Positions 16,924 to 26,095 of a stretch of DNA of 64,000 nucleotides are shown here, piece by piece. The position numbers and the translations under genes were made by a program. The stretch comes from Exiguobacterium aestuarii. GTDB lineage: Bacteria; Bacillota; Bacilli; Exiguobacteriales; Exiguobacteriaceae. Where the stretch lies: NCBI RefSeq assembly GCF_020171655.1, contig NZ_JAIVAC010000001.1, positions 1,612,001 through 1,676,000 of the forward strand, written 5' to 3'. The notes under the pieces were generated by a model that worked only from the letters and a program-made list of their open reading frames with translations, searched no databases and had not been told where the DNA came from. The first letter of the stretch is position 1. Every line of letters begins with the position of its first letter.

Positions 16924-17795
16924 AACGTTGGCTGAAGTGGGGATTCATACTAATTGCCGGGCTCTTCATCATATGGAAAGTACAAGATGTCATGTCCACC
17001 AAATCAGAAGTACCTGATTCGCAACTTCTTGCCAAGGACGGTGTCTGTCTTGGTCTCAATTATCATCGAATCAAGTCACCGAATCTATGGAACAAAGTAA
17101 TCGAGACTGTATCTGGATCTGATAATTTAAAACGATATAACGTATACGAAGATGAGTTTAAGGACCAAATCACTTGGATGAAGCAACAAGGTGTTCATTT
17201 TGCGACAGCAAAGGACATATCTGAATACGTCCGAGGGAATCCGATTCCGGACAAATGTGTATGGATTTCTTTTGATGATGTGGACCATACGGTATATGAG
17301 AATGCATTTCCGATTTTAAAAGAAGAACAAGTGCCGTTCACCTTATTTGTCATTACAGGTCATGTAGGAGAACGATTCCAAAACTTAGAACTCTCCACAT
17401 GGGATGAGTTGCGAGAAATAAATGAAAGTGGGCTTGCCGACTTCGGCTCCCATACCCATGACTTTCATTACAGCCAAGATGGACAGGCCACATTTCTCGA
17501 CCCGGCTCAACATGAGGCGTTTCGTGAAGACCTCCAAACAAGTCGTGACACTCTCCAACAAGAACTTGGATTGAATGTTACCGCAATCGCTTATCCATTC
17601 GGAGAAACGGATGATGCAGTGACTGCCATTGCCCAATCGGCAGGCTATACCGATGCTTTCATTTTGAGTCCTAACCCCATCACAAACGAAAATTCATCCC
17701 TTTTTATCAATCGATACTTACTCGATCGTCAGCTATACAGTGAATTCGTCAAACCATATCTGCTCAACGAAAAACAAGACGCCCTCAACGACTGA
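16920..17795 (+). CDS. pgaB: PNAG N-deacetylase (IcaB/PgaB deacetylase-domain type)
   Basis: 291-residue surface enzyme with an N-terminal membrane anchor (about 6-20) and a NodB-type deacetylase domain. The metal and base residues are visible in SFDDVD (Asp119-Asp120), and SHTHDFH supplies the ligand His residues (178, and 180 or 183). A catalytic segment near AIAYPFGETDDA follows. IcaB-type enzymes partly deacetylate PNAG outside the membrane, giving it charge for surface retention. It lacks the extra C-terminal glycosidase domain of Gram-negative PgaB, as expected here. Last gene of the operon; a strong hairpin overlaps its stop. Confidence 0.9.
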   Translation: MKRWLKWGFILIAGLFIIWKVQDVMSTKSEVPDSQLLAKDGVCLGLNYHRIKSPNLWNKVIETVSGSDNLKRYNVYEDEFKDQITWMKQQGVHFATAKDISEYVRGNPIPDKCVWISFDDVDHTVYENAFPILKEEQVPFTLFVITGHVGERFQNLELSTWDELREINESGLADFGSHTHDFHYSQDGQATFLDPAQHEAFREDLQTSRDTLQQELGLNVTAIAYPFGETDDAVTAIAQSAGYTDAFILSPNPITNENSSLFINRYLLDRQLYSEFVKPYLLNEKQDALND

Positions 17796-17811
17796 GGGCG
17801 TCTTGTTTTTT
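17772..17811. terminator. Bidirectional terminator between PNAG and eps operons
   Basis: ACAAGACGCCCTCA pairs with TGAGGGCGTCTTGT across the stops of two convergent genes and is followed by TTTTTT on the plus strand. The minus-strand copy is also T-rich. Confidence 0.85.
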
Positions 17812-18426
17812 CTTGATGTCACTTCCCATAAACGCTTCCATCGTCGCCGATGTGTCAGAAGAGATTCCATCTCGTTTGAACACTTTATAAACCGTTTGAA
17901 CGACAATTTTCCAATCTCCTAAAAACGTGATATGGTCCACGTATTGAACATCTAAATCAAACCGTTCCTCCCATGACAATCGATTGCGACCATTCACTTG
18001 AGCAAGTCCGGTAAGTCCAGGTCGCACTTCATGACGTCTTTTCTGTTTTTCATTGTACCTGGATAAATAGTCTACAAGTAGCGGTCGAGGACCGACAATC
18101 GAAATGTCTCCTTTTATGATGTTAATCAAGCTCGGTAACTCGTCGATACTCAAGGAACGTAACTTCTGACCGAATGGTGTCAATCGCTTATCATCGGGAA
18201 GCAGTTCTCCATGTTCATCTCGTTCCTCTGTCATCGTTCGAAATTTTACCATTTCAAAAATAACGTCATCTTTCCCCGGGCGCTTTTGCCTAAAAAGGAC
18301 CGGTCCACCGAGTTTCCATTTGATCAAAATTGAAACAACGAGTAAGAATGGACTCAGAAGAATAAATACGAAAGAAGCTAACAGTAAATCTTGCGGACGT
18401 TTTACATATGTTTCGTAAATCCTCAT
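17785..18426 (-). CDS. Initiating sugar-phosphate transferase (EpsL/WcaJ family)
   Basis: 213-residue bacterial sugar transferase that moves a sugar phosphate onto undecaprenyl phosphate to start repeat-unit assembly. One N-terminal helix (about 14-36) precedes the family motifs GGPVLFRQKRPG, MVKFRTM, LRSLSIDELPSLIN, SIVGPRP and VRPGLTGLAQVNGR. It is the last gene of the leftward eps operon and overlaps the flippase gene by 4 bases. The sugar attached is not predictable from sequence by eye. It has the short monotopic form (no polytopic N-terminal domain). Confidence 0.9.
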   Translation of the reverse strand: MRIYETYVKRPQDLLLASFVFILLSPFLLVVSILIKWKLGGPVLFRQKRPGKDDVIFEMVKFRTMTEERDEHGELLPDDKRLTPFGQKLRSLSIDELPSLINIIKGDISIVGPRPLLVDYLSRYNEKQKRRHEVRPGLTGLAQVNGRNRLSWEERFDLDVQYVDHITFLGDWKIVVQTVYKVFKRDGISSDTSATMEAFMGSDIKKKQDALSR

Positions 18427-19979
18427 GACGCCTCCCCCTTTCTAGCACGCTTCAACGGTAAGATGGACTGTAACAATTCCTTCTCGAATAGATCTATTGT
18501 AAACACCCACGTAAATAGTGCGTAACTGAAAGCGAGCCCTATCGATTTGATTACGAAGTCAAATAAAGAACTAGCAGGAAAAATCGACTGCATCATGATG
18601 CCTAATACGAGAATAAAGAGGAGACCAGGAGCCAACTTCAAGTGACATTCTTTAAAAAAACGCCATACGTTTATCTGTAGAACGCGTACGTATACGATAT
18701 TCATGAACAACGTATTTCCTGTTAAATAACCAATCATGACGGACAATGCGGCTCCACTTGCTCCATACGGACCACTTAAAAATGCTGAACAGATGAGAGC
18801 TATGATTGCGGAGATAATCATGCCGTATGCACGATAACGTACTTTATTCGTCGTGACAAGTTGAATATTGGCAATCTCTTGCGGGAGTGTGATGAGGCCC
18901 ATCGCAATAAGTAACGAAGCAACAACATAAGACTCTTTAAAGTCATCACCTACCCAGAAGTGAATGAATTCGGCACCCATCGCAATAAAGGTCATAGTAA
19001 TAAAACCGATGACGTAAAGTTGAATACGGCCGACTCGAATCATGAGATTCTCAACTTCTTTTACTCCACCCGAGTGGTTGAGACGTGTCACTTTAGGTAA
19101 AAATAATGAGTTGATGGCGGTGGCAATCAACAGAACATACCCTTCAATCACCATCCCTATTGAAAAGATAGCAACCGCGACCCCACTTGCAAAAATAACA
19201 AGGACAGTCGGCATAATGTGCATCAAAAAGTTCTGGGTAGCGGAGACGGCCGTTTGCCAGGAAGCGAATACAAAAATTTCTCGATACATCCCTTTCCCAG
19301 ATGCTGCAAAATCAATTTTAGTGTCGGTCCACCTCCATACATACAACAACTTAAATACGTTAATAAGTAAAATCATTGAGGCATTGATCACAACAAGTGA
19401 GTAAACTCCGTATCCCGCAAGGAGTGCACCGATTGTACAGCTGACAATGAGGATTTTTTCGAGAAATAGCAAACTGTTCAACTGAATGAATCGTTCATTT
19501 ACAATGAAAACGGCATCAATCGGTTTAGCTAGTAATGTGATTAAAATATAAAATCCGACGATTGGATACATCACTTTTAACTTATCCATATCAGATGGAT
19601 TTAAGTTACCGTAGAGTACATCAAGGAAAAAATATAATGCGACAAGGAGAATGGCCAATAAGAAAGTCAAAAAGAAAAACATTTTGTAGGCAATTCCAAG
19701 AAATTGAATTTCTCCTGTTCGATCTCCGATTGTACGATAATTACTTAGAAATCGTGCGACAACAATTTCTAAACCAAGATTAAATGCAAAAATTGCAATG
19801 ATGGAGAACGATAATACGTACAGTCCGTAATCACTTTGTCCGATTTTCCCAATCATCCACGGCGTGTATAGTAACCCCGAAATGATATTGAACCCAATCG
19901 AACCGTAAGAGACCAAAGCGCCATATTTTATTTGATTTGTGCTGTGTTGTTCAGGTTCGACTTCATATTTGGTCGCCAT
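18423..19979 (-). CDS. Polysaccharide flippase (Wzx/PST family)
   Basis: 518-residue polytopic membrane protein with about 14 helices, of the PST/MATE-like flippase type that moves lipid-linked repeat units outward. The N-terminus (YGALVSYGSIGFNIISGLLY) is typical of Wzx-like proteins. The ATG at 19979 follows GAGGAGGGAG; an in-frame GTG 15 bases further up lies inside that site. It lies 11 bases after the BY-kinase gene and overlaps the sugar transferase gene. Confidence 0.85.
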   Translation of the reverse strand: MATKYEVEPEQHSTNQIKYGALVSYGSIGFNIISGLLYTPWMIGKIGQSDYGLYVLSFSIIAIFAFNLGLEIVVARFLSNYRTIGDRTGEIQFLGIAYKMFFFLTFLLAILLVALYFFLDVLYGNLNPSDMDKLKVMYPIVGFYILITLLAKPIDAVFIVNERFIQLNSLLFLEKILIVSCTIGALLAGYGVYSLVVINASMILLINVFKLLYVWRWTDTKIDFAASGKGMYREIFVFASWQTAVSATQNFLMHIMPTVLVIFASGVAVAIFSIGMVIEGYVLLIATAINSLFLPKVTRLNHSGGVKEVENLMIRVGRIQLYVIGFITMTFIAMGAEFIHFWVGDDFKESYVVASLLIAMGLITLPQEIANIQLVTTNKVRYRAYGMIISAIIALICSAFLSGPYGASGAALSVMIGYLTGNTLFMNIVYVRVLQINVWRFFKECHLKLAPGLLFILVLGIMMQSIFPASSLFDFVIKSIGLAFSYALFTWVFTIDLFEKELLQSILPLKRARKGEAS

Positions 19980-19990
19980 GGTCTCCCTCC

Positions 19991-20692
19991 TCACTGGTAT
20001 GCATAATAATAATGATTTTTATCGTAACGTGTTTCTCTACGATTCAACACCAGCCCGAGAATTTTGGTCCCTGTCAATTGAAGTTGATCTTTCGCTTTAA
20101 TCACTTCATCTCGATCCGACGTTTCACAGCTTAATACAAGGATTGACCCATCTACTAACGGGGCAAGAATTCGACTGTCAGCTACTTGCATGACAGGCGG
20201 GGCATCTAGAATGACGATATCAAACTTTGACTTAGCATCTTCTAGTAAATCAAGAAAGCTCGATGCAGCAAGTAATTCTGAAGGATTAGGCGGCACCACA
20301 CCAGCAGTGATGACAAAGAGGTGGTCTAACTGTGTCGCCTGAACCGCTGCTTCAACGGAAGAGCGCTTTGCCAAGACGTTGGATAGTCCATCACGAGTAT
20401 CTAAACGAAAAATTTGATGAAGTGTCGGTCTACGCATGTCACAGTCAATCAATAGCACCCGTTTTCCTAATTGCGAATACACAACAGCTAGATTACTCGC
20501 CGTCGTCGACTTCCCTTCGCCGGTAGAAGTGGATGTAACAAGAATTGTCTGTAACTGAGTACCGAGAGAGGTAAATTCGAGATTCGTACGTAATGTTCGA
20601 TACTGTTCTGAAATCGGTGATTTCGGGTCATAGATAGTTATGAGATTTTTGGTCATATCTCTATGATAATTTTCTTTGCGTTTTCGGAACAT
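19991..20692 (-). CDS. Capsular tyrosine kinase (CpsD/EpsB, BY-kinase)
   Basis: 233-residue cytoplasmic tyrosine kinase controlling chain length with its membrane partner. It has Walker A in STSTGEGKSTTAS, Walker A-prime in LLIDCDMRRP and Walker B in VILDAPPVMQVAD, with a C-terminal tyrosine cluster (YDKNHYYYAYQ) for autophosphorylation. The ATG at 20692 has GGAGGGAG 6 bases upstream and overlaps the Wzz-like gene by 32 bases. The kinase and co-polymerase are separate proteins, as usual in Firmicutes. Confidence 0.92.
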   Translation of the reverse strand: MFRKRKENYHRDMTKNLITIYDPKSPISEQYRTLRTNLEFTSLGTQLQTILVTSTSTGEGKSTTASNLAVVYSQLGKRVLLIDCDMRRPTLHQIFRLDTRDGLSNVLAKRSSVEAAVQATQLDHLFVITAGVVPPNPSELLAASSFLDLLEDAKSKFDIVILDAPPVMQVADSRILAPLVDGSILVLSCETSDRDEVIKAKDQLQLTGTKILGLVLNRRETRYDKNHYYYAYQ

Positions 20693-21422
20693 ACGGATCT
20701 CCCTCCTTCAATGGTTGCTGTTGTTTCGGTTCACGTTTTTCATTTTTAACATGGGGTCGCTCAAATAAGGGAATCGAGGCAATCACAGGAATTCCGAGAA
20801 CTTCTTCAGCCTCTCGTTCCGACCGAATTTGTTTGTTGAATAACTGTCGAACGAGAATCACACCACTACTGAGGATGAAACCAATTAACACGCCTAAAGC
20901 TGTGTTTCTTGGAATATTCGGTTCCACTGGTTCAGTCGGAGTAAAAGCCGGTGATAAGATTTGTGTGTTATCAATATTCATTAGTTTTGGTACTTCATTC
21001 GAAAAAACGCGACCTAGTTCATTGGCAATCGTCGTGGCCAATACAGCAGATTCTGCCGTTGCTCGAATTGTGATGACTTGTGAGTTTTCTTCACTTTCAA
21101 TGACAATTTGATCTTCAAGTTTTTCAGGTGCATTCGTCACGTTTTGACGAACTTCGTTCAGAATGATTGGACTCTTCATTATGATTCGGTACGTATTTAC
21201 AAGCCCTTGAGAGGATTGAATTTGCGTACTATCGAGCGTCTCGGAACCACTTTGTTTTGGGACGACTAAAATTTGTGTCGATGCTTCATATGTTGGGGGG
21301 ATGACATAACGACTTAAAGAATAGGCCAAGCCACCGATAATGATCATCGTCAAGAGAATCGTCCATTTCTTAGACTTTAGAATGAACCAAATATCACGAA
21401 TCGATGCATTGATGTCTTTCAC
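20661..21422 (-). CDS. Wzz-like polysaccharide co-polymerase / kinase activator (CpsC/EpsA)
   Basis: 253-residue membrane protein with two helices (about 22-42 and 174-194) around an outside domain, plus the proline-rich stretch after EPVEPNIPRNT before the second helix, the Wzz signature layout. The cytoplasmic tail would stimulate the BY-kinase encoded next. The start is a GTG at 21422 with GGAGG about 7 bases upstream. A 105-base gap to the previous gene is the longest in this operon and could hold an internal promoter. Confidence 0.88.
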   Translation of the reverse strand: MKDINASIRDIWFILKSKKWTILLTMIIIGGLAYSLSRYVIPPTYEASTQILVVPKQSGSETLDSTQIQSSQGLVNTYRIIMKSPIILNEVRQNVTNAPEKLEDQIVIESEENSQVITIRATAESAVLATTIANELGRVFSNEVPKLMNIDNTQILSPAFTPTEPVEPNIPRNTALGVLIGFILSSGVILVRQLFNKQIRSEREAEEVLGIPVIASIPLFERPHVKNEKREPKQQQPLKEGDPYVPKTQRKLS

Positions 21423-21527
21423 AACGGTACCTCCTTTGTTAGTGTGAAGAAAAATAGATTTGTTAATAGATAAAAAACATTTCCCTCTCTCCAAGACGTT
21501 CAATTACCAACCTAAAGGAGATGTTTA

Positions 21528-22739
21528 TTATTTTTTTGAAAGATGCATCATCGGCATCATCTGAAGTTCCTTTATTTCCTCAGCTCGTTCAATTCGATAT
21601 TTGCTATACATGACGACAAAAGTTAATAATATCAACATGAAGGCGATAGCCCGTAAACGTAATGCTGTTCCAATATTATCGTTTGTTATCGCAATCAGAC
21701 CGTTCCAAACAAACGCCTGTGTCAAGATAAAGCCTTGCACTTTCGTTAGCCACGCGCGCTTCATCCATAGAAAAATTAAAATGAGAATCATCGGTAACGC
21801 CTCGATAAAAAATACGATTAGTGTCGTCGCGCTGTGAACATGCCATGGTAACGGTCCAATCAAATTTCCAAGATAACTGTGCATATAGTTCGCTAAAAAC
21901 AGGACGTAATTGGCAGTATCAAGTTGAATACCCATTTGACTGCCACCAGCAAGTATCCCAATCCCGTCGGAACGATACTGTAATGCAGAGCGCAGTGTCT
22001 TATCGACAATCGGAATCACCACATCCATCGAGAACGTATACACGAGGCCAAAACCAACGACGACCAGAAAAATGATCATCATTGGGCGCATTACTTTTGA
22101 AAGGAATTGAATCGTAAGCCAAATGGCAGTTGCCATCACAAAAGATAAAAGTGCATACGTCCGGAATTGACCGAGTAACCAAACCGTGGGAATCAATAAA
22201 ATGAAATACGTCCAATTCTTTTCAAACAGCCAGCGAATTGCGAGATAAGTCGCCGCAACAAACAACATATAAATCCAAACATCTCGATAAATCGAGGTCG
22301 TAATATTAATAAATAAGCTGATATATGCAGCAAAACCTAAGAGTGCAAATAAATAGGCTTGCTGACGAATCTCGTCCTCTTTGTGCTCAAATCGAGAAGT
22401 GACAATTTGAATGGAGACTAGCTTTAAGGCGAAGTGAATTAATAGGGCCACCCCGGCAAAGTTGAAAAGGCGGATTGCAAAGACGCTCTCCACTCCAATC
22501 AACTGCATCAATTTCCCAATCACCCATGGATATATCGATGTGCGGATCCATGATAAGTCATAAAATACATTCATGGCTTGTTCCCAATAAAAGACCCCGT
22601 CATCGCCTTCACCAAACAAATGATAGGAAACGCCATTACCAGTCGTGTAAATGGCTAACATATAAAAGGCGGTTGTCGCGAGCAAATAATAAAACAGAAT
22701 CAGGTACTTGACGACTCCTACCTCCTTACTCATTTTCAT
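21528..22739 (-). CDS. Polytopic membrane protein, candidate repeat-unit polymerase (Wzy/EpsG-like)
   Basis: 403-residue protein with about 10-11 membrane helices. No soluble catalytic domain is visible. Position in the operon and topology fit the Wzy polymerase slot, since no other gene here could fill it. An acidic loop near GEGDDGVFYWEQAM after the first helix, and the next segment with SIYPWVIGKL, also resemble membrane GT-C glycosyltransferases, so a mannosyltransferase-type enzyme is the alternative. The ATG at 22739 follows AAAGGAGG. Confidence 0.6.
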   Translation of the reverse strand: MKMSKEVGVVKYLILFYYLLATTAFYMLAIYTTGNGVSYHLFGEGDDGVFYWEQAMNVFYDLSWIRTSIYPWVIGKLMQLIGVESVFAIRLFNFAGVALLIHFALKLVSIQIVTSRFEHKEDEIRQQAYLFALLGFAAYISLFINITTSIYRDVWIYMLFVAATYLAIRWLFEKNWTYFILLIPTVWLLGQFRTYALLSFVMATAIWLTIQFLSKVMRPMMIIFLVVVGFGLVYTFSMDVVIPIVDKTLRSALQYRSDGIGILAGGSQMGIQLDTANYVLFLANYMHSYLGNLIGPLPWHVHSATTLIVFFIEALPMILILIFLWMKRAWLTKVQGFILTQAFVWNGLIAITNDNIGTALRLRAIAFMLILLTFVVMYSKYRIERAEEIKELQMMPMMHLSKK

Positions 22740-22756
22740 GACGTTTCCTCCTTTTG

Positions 22757-23911
22757 TTATGCAGGTGGTGAATTGAATTTTTGATAAATCCGACGCATTT
22801 CAGACTGTGATTGATTGATATCAAACGATTTGACCAATTCACTATTATGAAGTCCCATTTTTCGAGAGAGTTGAAAATCAAGTTGCATCGTACGAATCGC
22901 TCGGGCAAATCCAGTCACATCATTCGGGGCACACTTATAACCCGTGACGCCTTCGATTGAGTAATCATTGATTCCATGCACATTTGATGTGATTAACGGT
23001 AAGCCTGCCGCCATTGCTTCCAACGCCGCCATACCCAATCCCTCTCGCTTTGAAGGGAAAACGAAGCAGTCAGAGGCTTTCATCACCTCAAAAACATCTT
23101 CTCGAAATCCTAGCAAATGAACGTGATTGGTTAGATTCAATTCTCTAATGATCTCCTCGATCCGCTTCCGATTCTCTCCTGTTCCGGCAATCATATAATG
23201 TAACGTCGGTTCTTGGAGCGTGGCAATCGCCCGAATAATGGTCTCGTGATTTTTGTTCTCGTTTAGTTCACCGACCGATAGTAAAACAAAATCTGACTCT
23301 TCAAATCCTCCCAACTCTTGTCGTTTCTTCGGACGATCAATCACGGTTTCTTCAATGCGCTTTGTATCCACTCCAATGCCAGGAATCCGAAATGTTTGTG
23401 AGGTTTTAAATGTTTTGGCTCGTGAGTAATCTTCTTCATTAATGGTAACGAGCGTATCCGTCATACGTGCAAGTGTTCGTTCGACCGGATAATATAACAT
23501 CCAATTTAATGAGGGGCTTCCCTTAAAGAAATGAAAACCATGCGCAGTGTACATACAAGGTGTATGAGTTTGTCTTGCGACGAGGCGTCCAATCACGCCA
23601 CCGATCGGAGAGTGACAGTGAATGAAATGATACGATGTGGATGTCATAACCTCTTTTAGCTGTTGGTAAGCTCGAACGTGCGCATTCATTTTTTTAATGT
23701 CACGTTCGAAGTCAATTTGAAATAGCCGAACACCTTGTTGTTGCAAATTCTTTTTGATGTTTGCAATCTTATCTTCAGAGTACATGCTCCCCCACTCAAA
23801 ATTCGTGGCAACGTCCACGTCGTAACCCATCTCTTGCAGCATACGGATATTATCACGATTGAAACTTTCAATCATGGATACGACAGAAGCCACCATTAGA
23901 ACACGTTTCAT
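22757..23911 (-). CDS. Glycosyltransferase family 4 (EpsD-like)
   Basis: 384-residue GT-B enzyme adding a sugar to the lipid-linked repeat unit. The N-terminal domain has SFNRDNIRMLQEMGYDVDVA and HCHSPIGG, and the C-terminal domain has SVGELNENKNHETII and the donor-binding EX7E element (SKREGLGMAALEAMAAGLP). The start of the protein resembles Bacillus EpsD. Seventeen bases separate it from the next gene. The donor sugar is unknown. Confidence 0.85.
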   Translation of the reverse strand: MKRVLMVASVVSMIESFNRDNIRMLQEMGYDVDVATNFEWGSMYSEDKIANIKKNLQQQGVRLFQIDFERDIKKMNAHVRAYQQLKEVMTSTSYHFIHCHSPIGGVIGRLVARQTHTPCMYTAHGFHFFKGSPSLNWMLYYPVERTLARMTDTLVTINEEDYSRAKTFKTSQTFRIPGIGVDTKRIEETVIDRPKKRQELGGFEESDFVLLSVGELNENKNHETIIRAIATLQEPTLHYMIAGTGENRKRIEEIIRELNLTNHVHLLGFREDVFEVMKASDCFVFPSKREGLGMAALEAMAAGLPLITSNVHGINDYSIEGVTGYKCAPNDVTGFARAIRTMQLDFQLSRKMGLHNSELVKSFDINQSQSEMRRIYQKFNSPPA

Positions 23912-23923
23912 TTCATTCCCTCC

Positions 23924-24976
23924 TCACACGCGTTTTCTCAAATAGTTGACGCCGCGCAACATGAAAACGAGAGGAATCGTTCTTTCTCGTTTGCAAAACT
24001 CAAAGAAAGTTCGCCATTTCAAATCAAAATAATGTAAATCCATGTGGGCGTACGCTTTTTTATACTCATCTCGACGAAGAACGTCTTTCAGCGTGTTTGC
24101 TTTTAGACGCAGTGATTTAGAAGAAGCCATTTCATTAATTCCGATACCAATCATGCTTAAGGCAATTCGGTTATTTAATGCTTCTTTGTACTCTTCACCG
24201 AGTTGATGAACTTCAATATAATTCATTAAAATATGAAAGAAGTGAACACGAGATGCAATCAAGTCTCGTTTATATGCACTTGACATGGACTGTTGATCTG
24301 TTTTTCGATAATGATAAAGAGGATAGTCAATATAAACGAAGCGTTCACAATGTTCTAATGCTTCGATTTGAAAGTATAAATCGCTAAATGTTCCATACGG
24401 ACCGTTCCCAAATTTCAAATGTTTGATTAAATCACGATGATATAAAGTAAAACAATTCGAATTAAGTGCATCTACATTTTCTGGGTGTGCCAATTCCTCC
24501 CCGATTAATCCGAACAAGCGACGATGTACGAATTGTCTTGTTTCTTCTTTGTCGTAGGATAAATAGTCAGCGTTAAAAATCTGTTTTGGTAAAGAACGTT
24601 CACCATACTCACGAACGTAAGTTCCCATCACAGCGTCAGCACGCTCCCGTTCTGCATATTCGACAAGTGTCTGAATCGCTTCTAATTCAATCCAGTCATC
24701 ACTGTCAATAAACATGAAGTACTCACCTGCTCCAGACTTTAGACCGCGAGTCCGGCTAAACGCACAACCACGATTGGTTTGATCCATAACCCGTAGCCGC
24801 TTATCATCGTATTCCATCAGGATATCTAAACTACGATCGTTACTACCATCGTTGATACAAATGATTTCGAGATGTGGGTAAGTTTGGTTGATTAAACTGT
24901 CGATACATTGCCGAATGTATTGTTCTGCGTTATAAACTGGAACAACCACACTAACAAGTGGCATTGAATGCACCAT
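23924..24976 (-). CDS. Glycosyltransferase family 2
   Basis: 350-residue GT-A enzyme, first gene of the leftward eps operon. Visible motifs are VSVVVPVYNAEQYI, ICINDGSNDRS and the metal-binding FIDSDDW. The C-terminal 150 residues are helical and not catalytic. The ATG at 24976 follows GAGGAG. It would extend the repeat unit; the linkage is unknown. The 207-base leader upstream is AT-rich with a TATAAC-like -10 candidate on the minus strand but no clear -35. Confidence 0.85.
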   Translation of the reverse strand: MVHSMPLVSVVVPVYNAEQYIRQCIDSLINQTYPHLEIICINDGSNDRSLDILMEYDDKRLRVMDQTNRGCAFSRTRGLKSGAGEYFMFIDSDDWIELEAIQTLVEYAERERADAVMGTYVREYGERSLPKQIFNADYLSYDKEETRQFVHRRLFGLIGEELAHPENVDALNSNCFTLYHRDLIKHLKFGNGPYGTFSDLYFQIEALEHCERFVYIDYPLYHYRKTDQQSMSSAYKRDLIASRVHFFHILMNYIEVHQLGEEYKEALNNRIALSMIGIGINEMASSKSLRLKANTLKDVLRRDEYKKAYAHMDLHYFDLKWRTFFEFCKRERTIPLVFMLRGVNYLRKRV

Positions 24977-25153
24977 CTACTCTTCACTCCTCTAAGTTGT
25001 AAATTCTAGTTGTCATGTAGAAAAAACATTCACAAACTATGTTATATCTCATTCTTCCCATTCAACATTTTCCATAAATACGAATTGAAATGAGTAGCGA
25101 ATAATTTTTTAGTGAATTATCATAAGGGCTCCTTTTGAAGCGGCACAACAAAA

Positions 25154-25178
25154 AACAGACCGAAAGTTTCGGTCTGTT
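25154..25178. terminator. Perfect hairpin after the dehydrogenase gene
   Basis: AACAGACCGAAA (25154-25165) is a perfect inverted repeat with TTTCGGTCTGTT, followed on the minus strand by TTTTTTG. It ends the leftward dehydrogenase transcript just past 25184. Confidence 0.85.
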
Positions 25179-25183
25179 CGTCG

Positions 25184-26095
25184 TCACGTGGTAGATGGTT
25201 GTTCATTCTGTAGATTTGCGAGCACGTTCTGGAAGAGTCGGTTGTTCACCTGATCCGATACGTAGGAGTTGTGTGGCGTGAGACTCACCCACGCGAACTC
25301 ATACAATGGATGACTCGGTTGAATCGGCTCCGTTTCGAACACGTCGAGCGCGACGCCGAAGAATTTTCCTTCTTGGAGCGTCTCGACGAGTGCATCCTCG
25401 TCGATGATTGCCCCGCGCGCTACATTGATGAGGATTGCATCCTCTTTCATCGCCGCAAGCGCATCCCGATCGATCAGATGATACGTCTCGTCCTTGAGCG
25501 GTAACGCCAAAATGACGACATCACTCTCTTTCAACACGTCATGGAGTTCGTCCAACAACACGTAGCGATCGACAAACGGTACGTCTTTTTCACGGTGCCC
25601 GACACCAATCAGATGCATATCAAATGCGCGCAGTCGTTTGGCGATTGCCTCACTGACGTTGCCGACCCCGAGTAGCGTGACCGTCTTGCCCGTCAGTTCA
25701 AGCAGTCGCCGTTCTTTTTCCCATTGTCGGTTTTGTTGCTTCTCCCGAAACGCAGCCCCATGCTTCATAAAGTCGAGCAATTGCCAGACGACCCATTCCG
25801 CCATCGGCACGGCATATGTATCGCCGGCGTTATAGACGCGGATGCCTCTTTCTTTTAAGGCTTGAACAGGTAAACGGTCAAGGCCGGCACTCACTGCTTG
25901 AACGACCTTCAATCGTGGAAAATCTTCAAGCGCCCGATCAGCAAACACGTTTTGGCAGACGAGCACCTCCACTTCAGATACATCTCGTTCTTGAATGTCT
26001 GACTCTTTTTCAAGAATGGTGACGTTGTGGCCTAACTGTTCAAGTCGTGCTTGTTGGTCAAGGGATAGACGCATCCCTGTCACCCATACGTTCAT
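25184..26095 (-). CDS. D-isomer-specific 2-hydroxyacid dehydrogenase
   Basis: 303-residue NAD(P)-dependent oxidoreductase. The Rossmann segment is LLGVGNVSEAIAKRL, and the catalytic triad is visible: Arg in NVARGAII, Glu in DVFETEP and His in LTPHNS. The substrate cannot be told from sequence; members reduce 2-oxo acids such as glyoxylate or hydroxypyruvate. It overlaps the aldolase gene upstream by 4 bases (ATGA), so the two enzymes are coupled, and an aldolase-made 2-oxo acid could be its substrate (inference). Confidence 0.88.
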   Translation of the reverse strand: MNVWVTGMRLSLDQQARLEQLGHNVTILEKESDIQERDVSEVEVLVCQNVFADRALEDFPRLKVVQAVSAGLDRLPVQALKERGIRVYNAGDTYAVPMAEWVVWQLLDFMKHGAAFREKQQNRQWEKERRLLELTGKTVTLLGVGNVSEAIAKRLRAFDMHLIGVGHREKDVPFVDRYVLLDELHDVLKESDVVILALPLKDETYHLIDRDALAAMKEDAILINVARGAIIDEDALVETLQEGKFFGVALDVFETEPIQPSHPLYEFAWVSLTPHNSYVSDQVNNRLFQNVLANLQNEQPSTT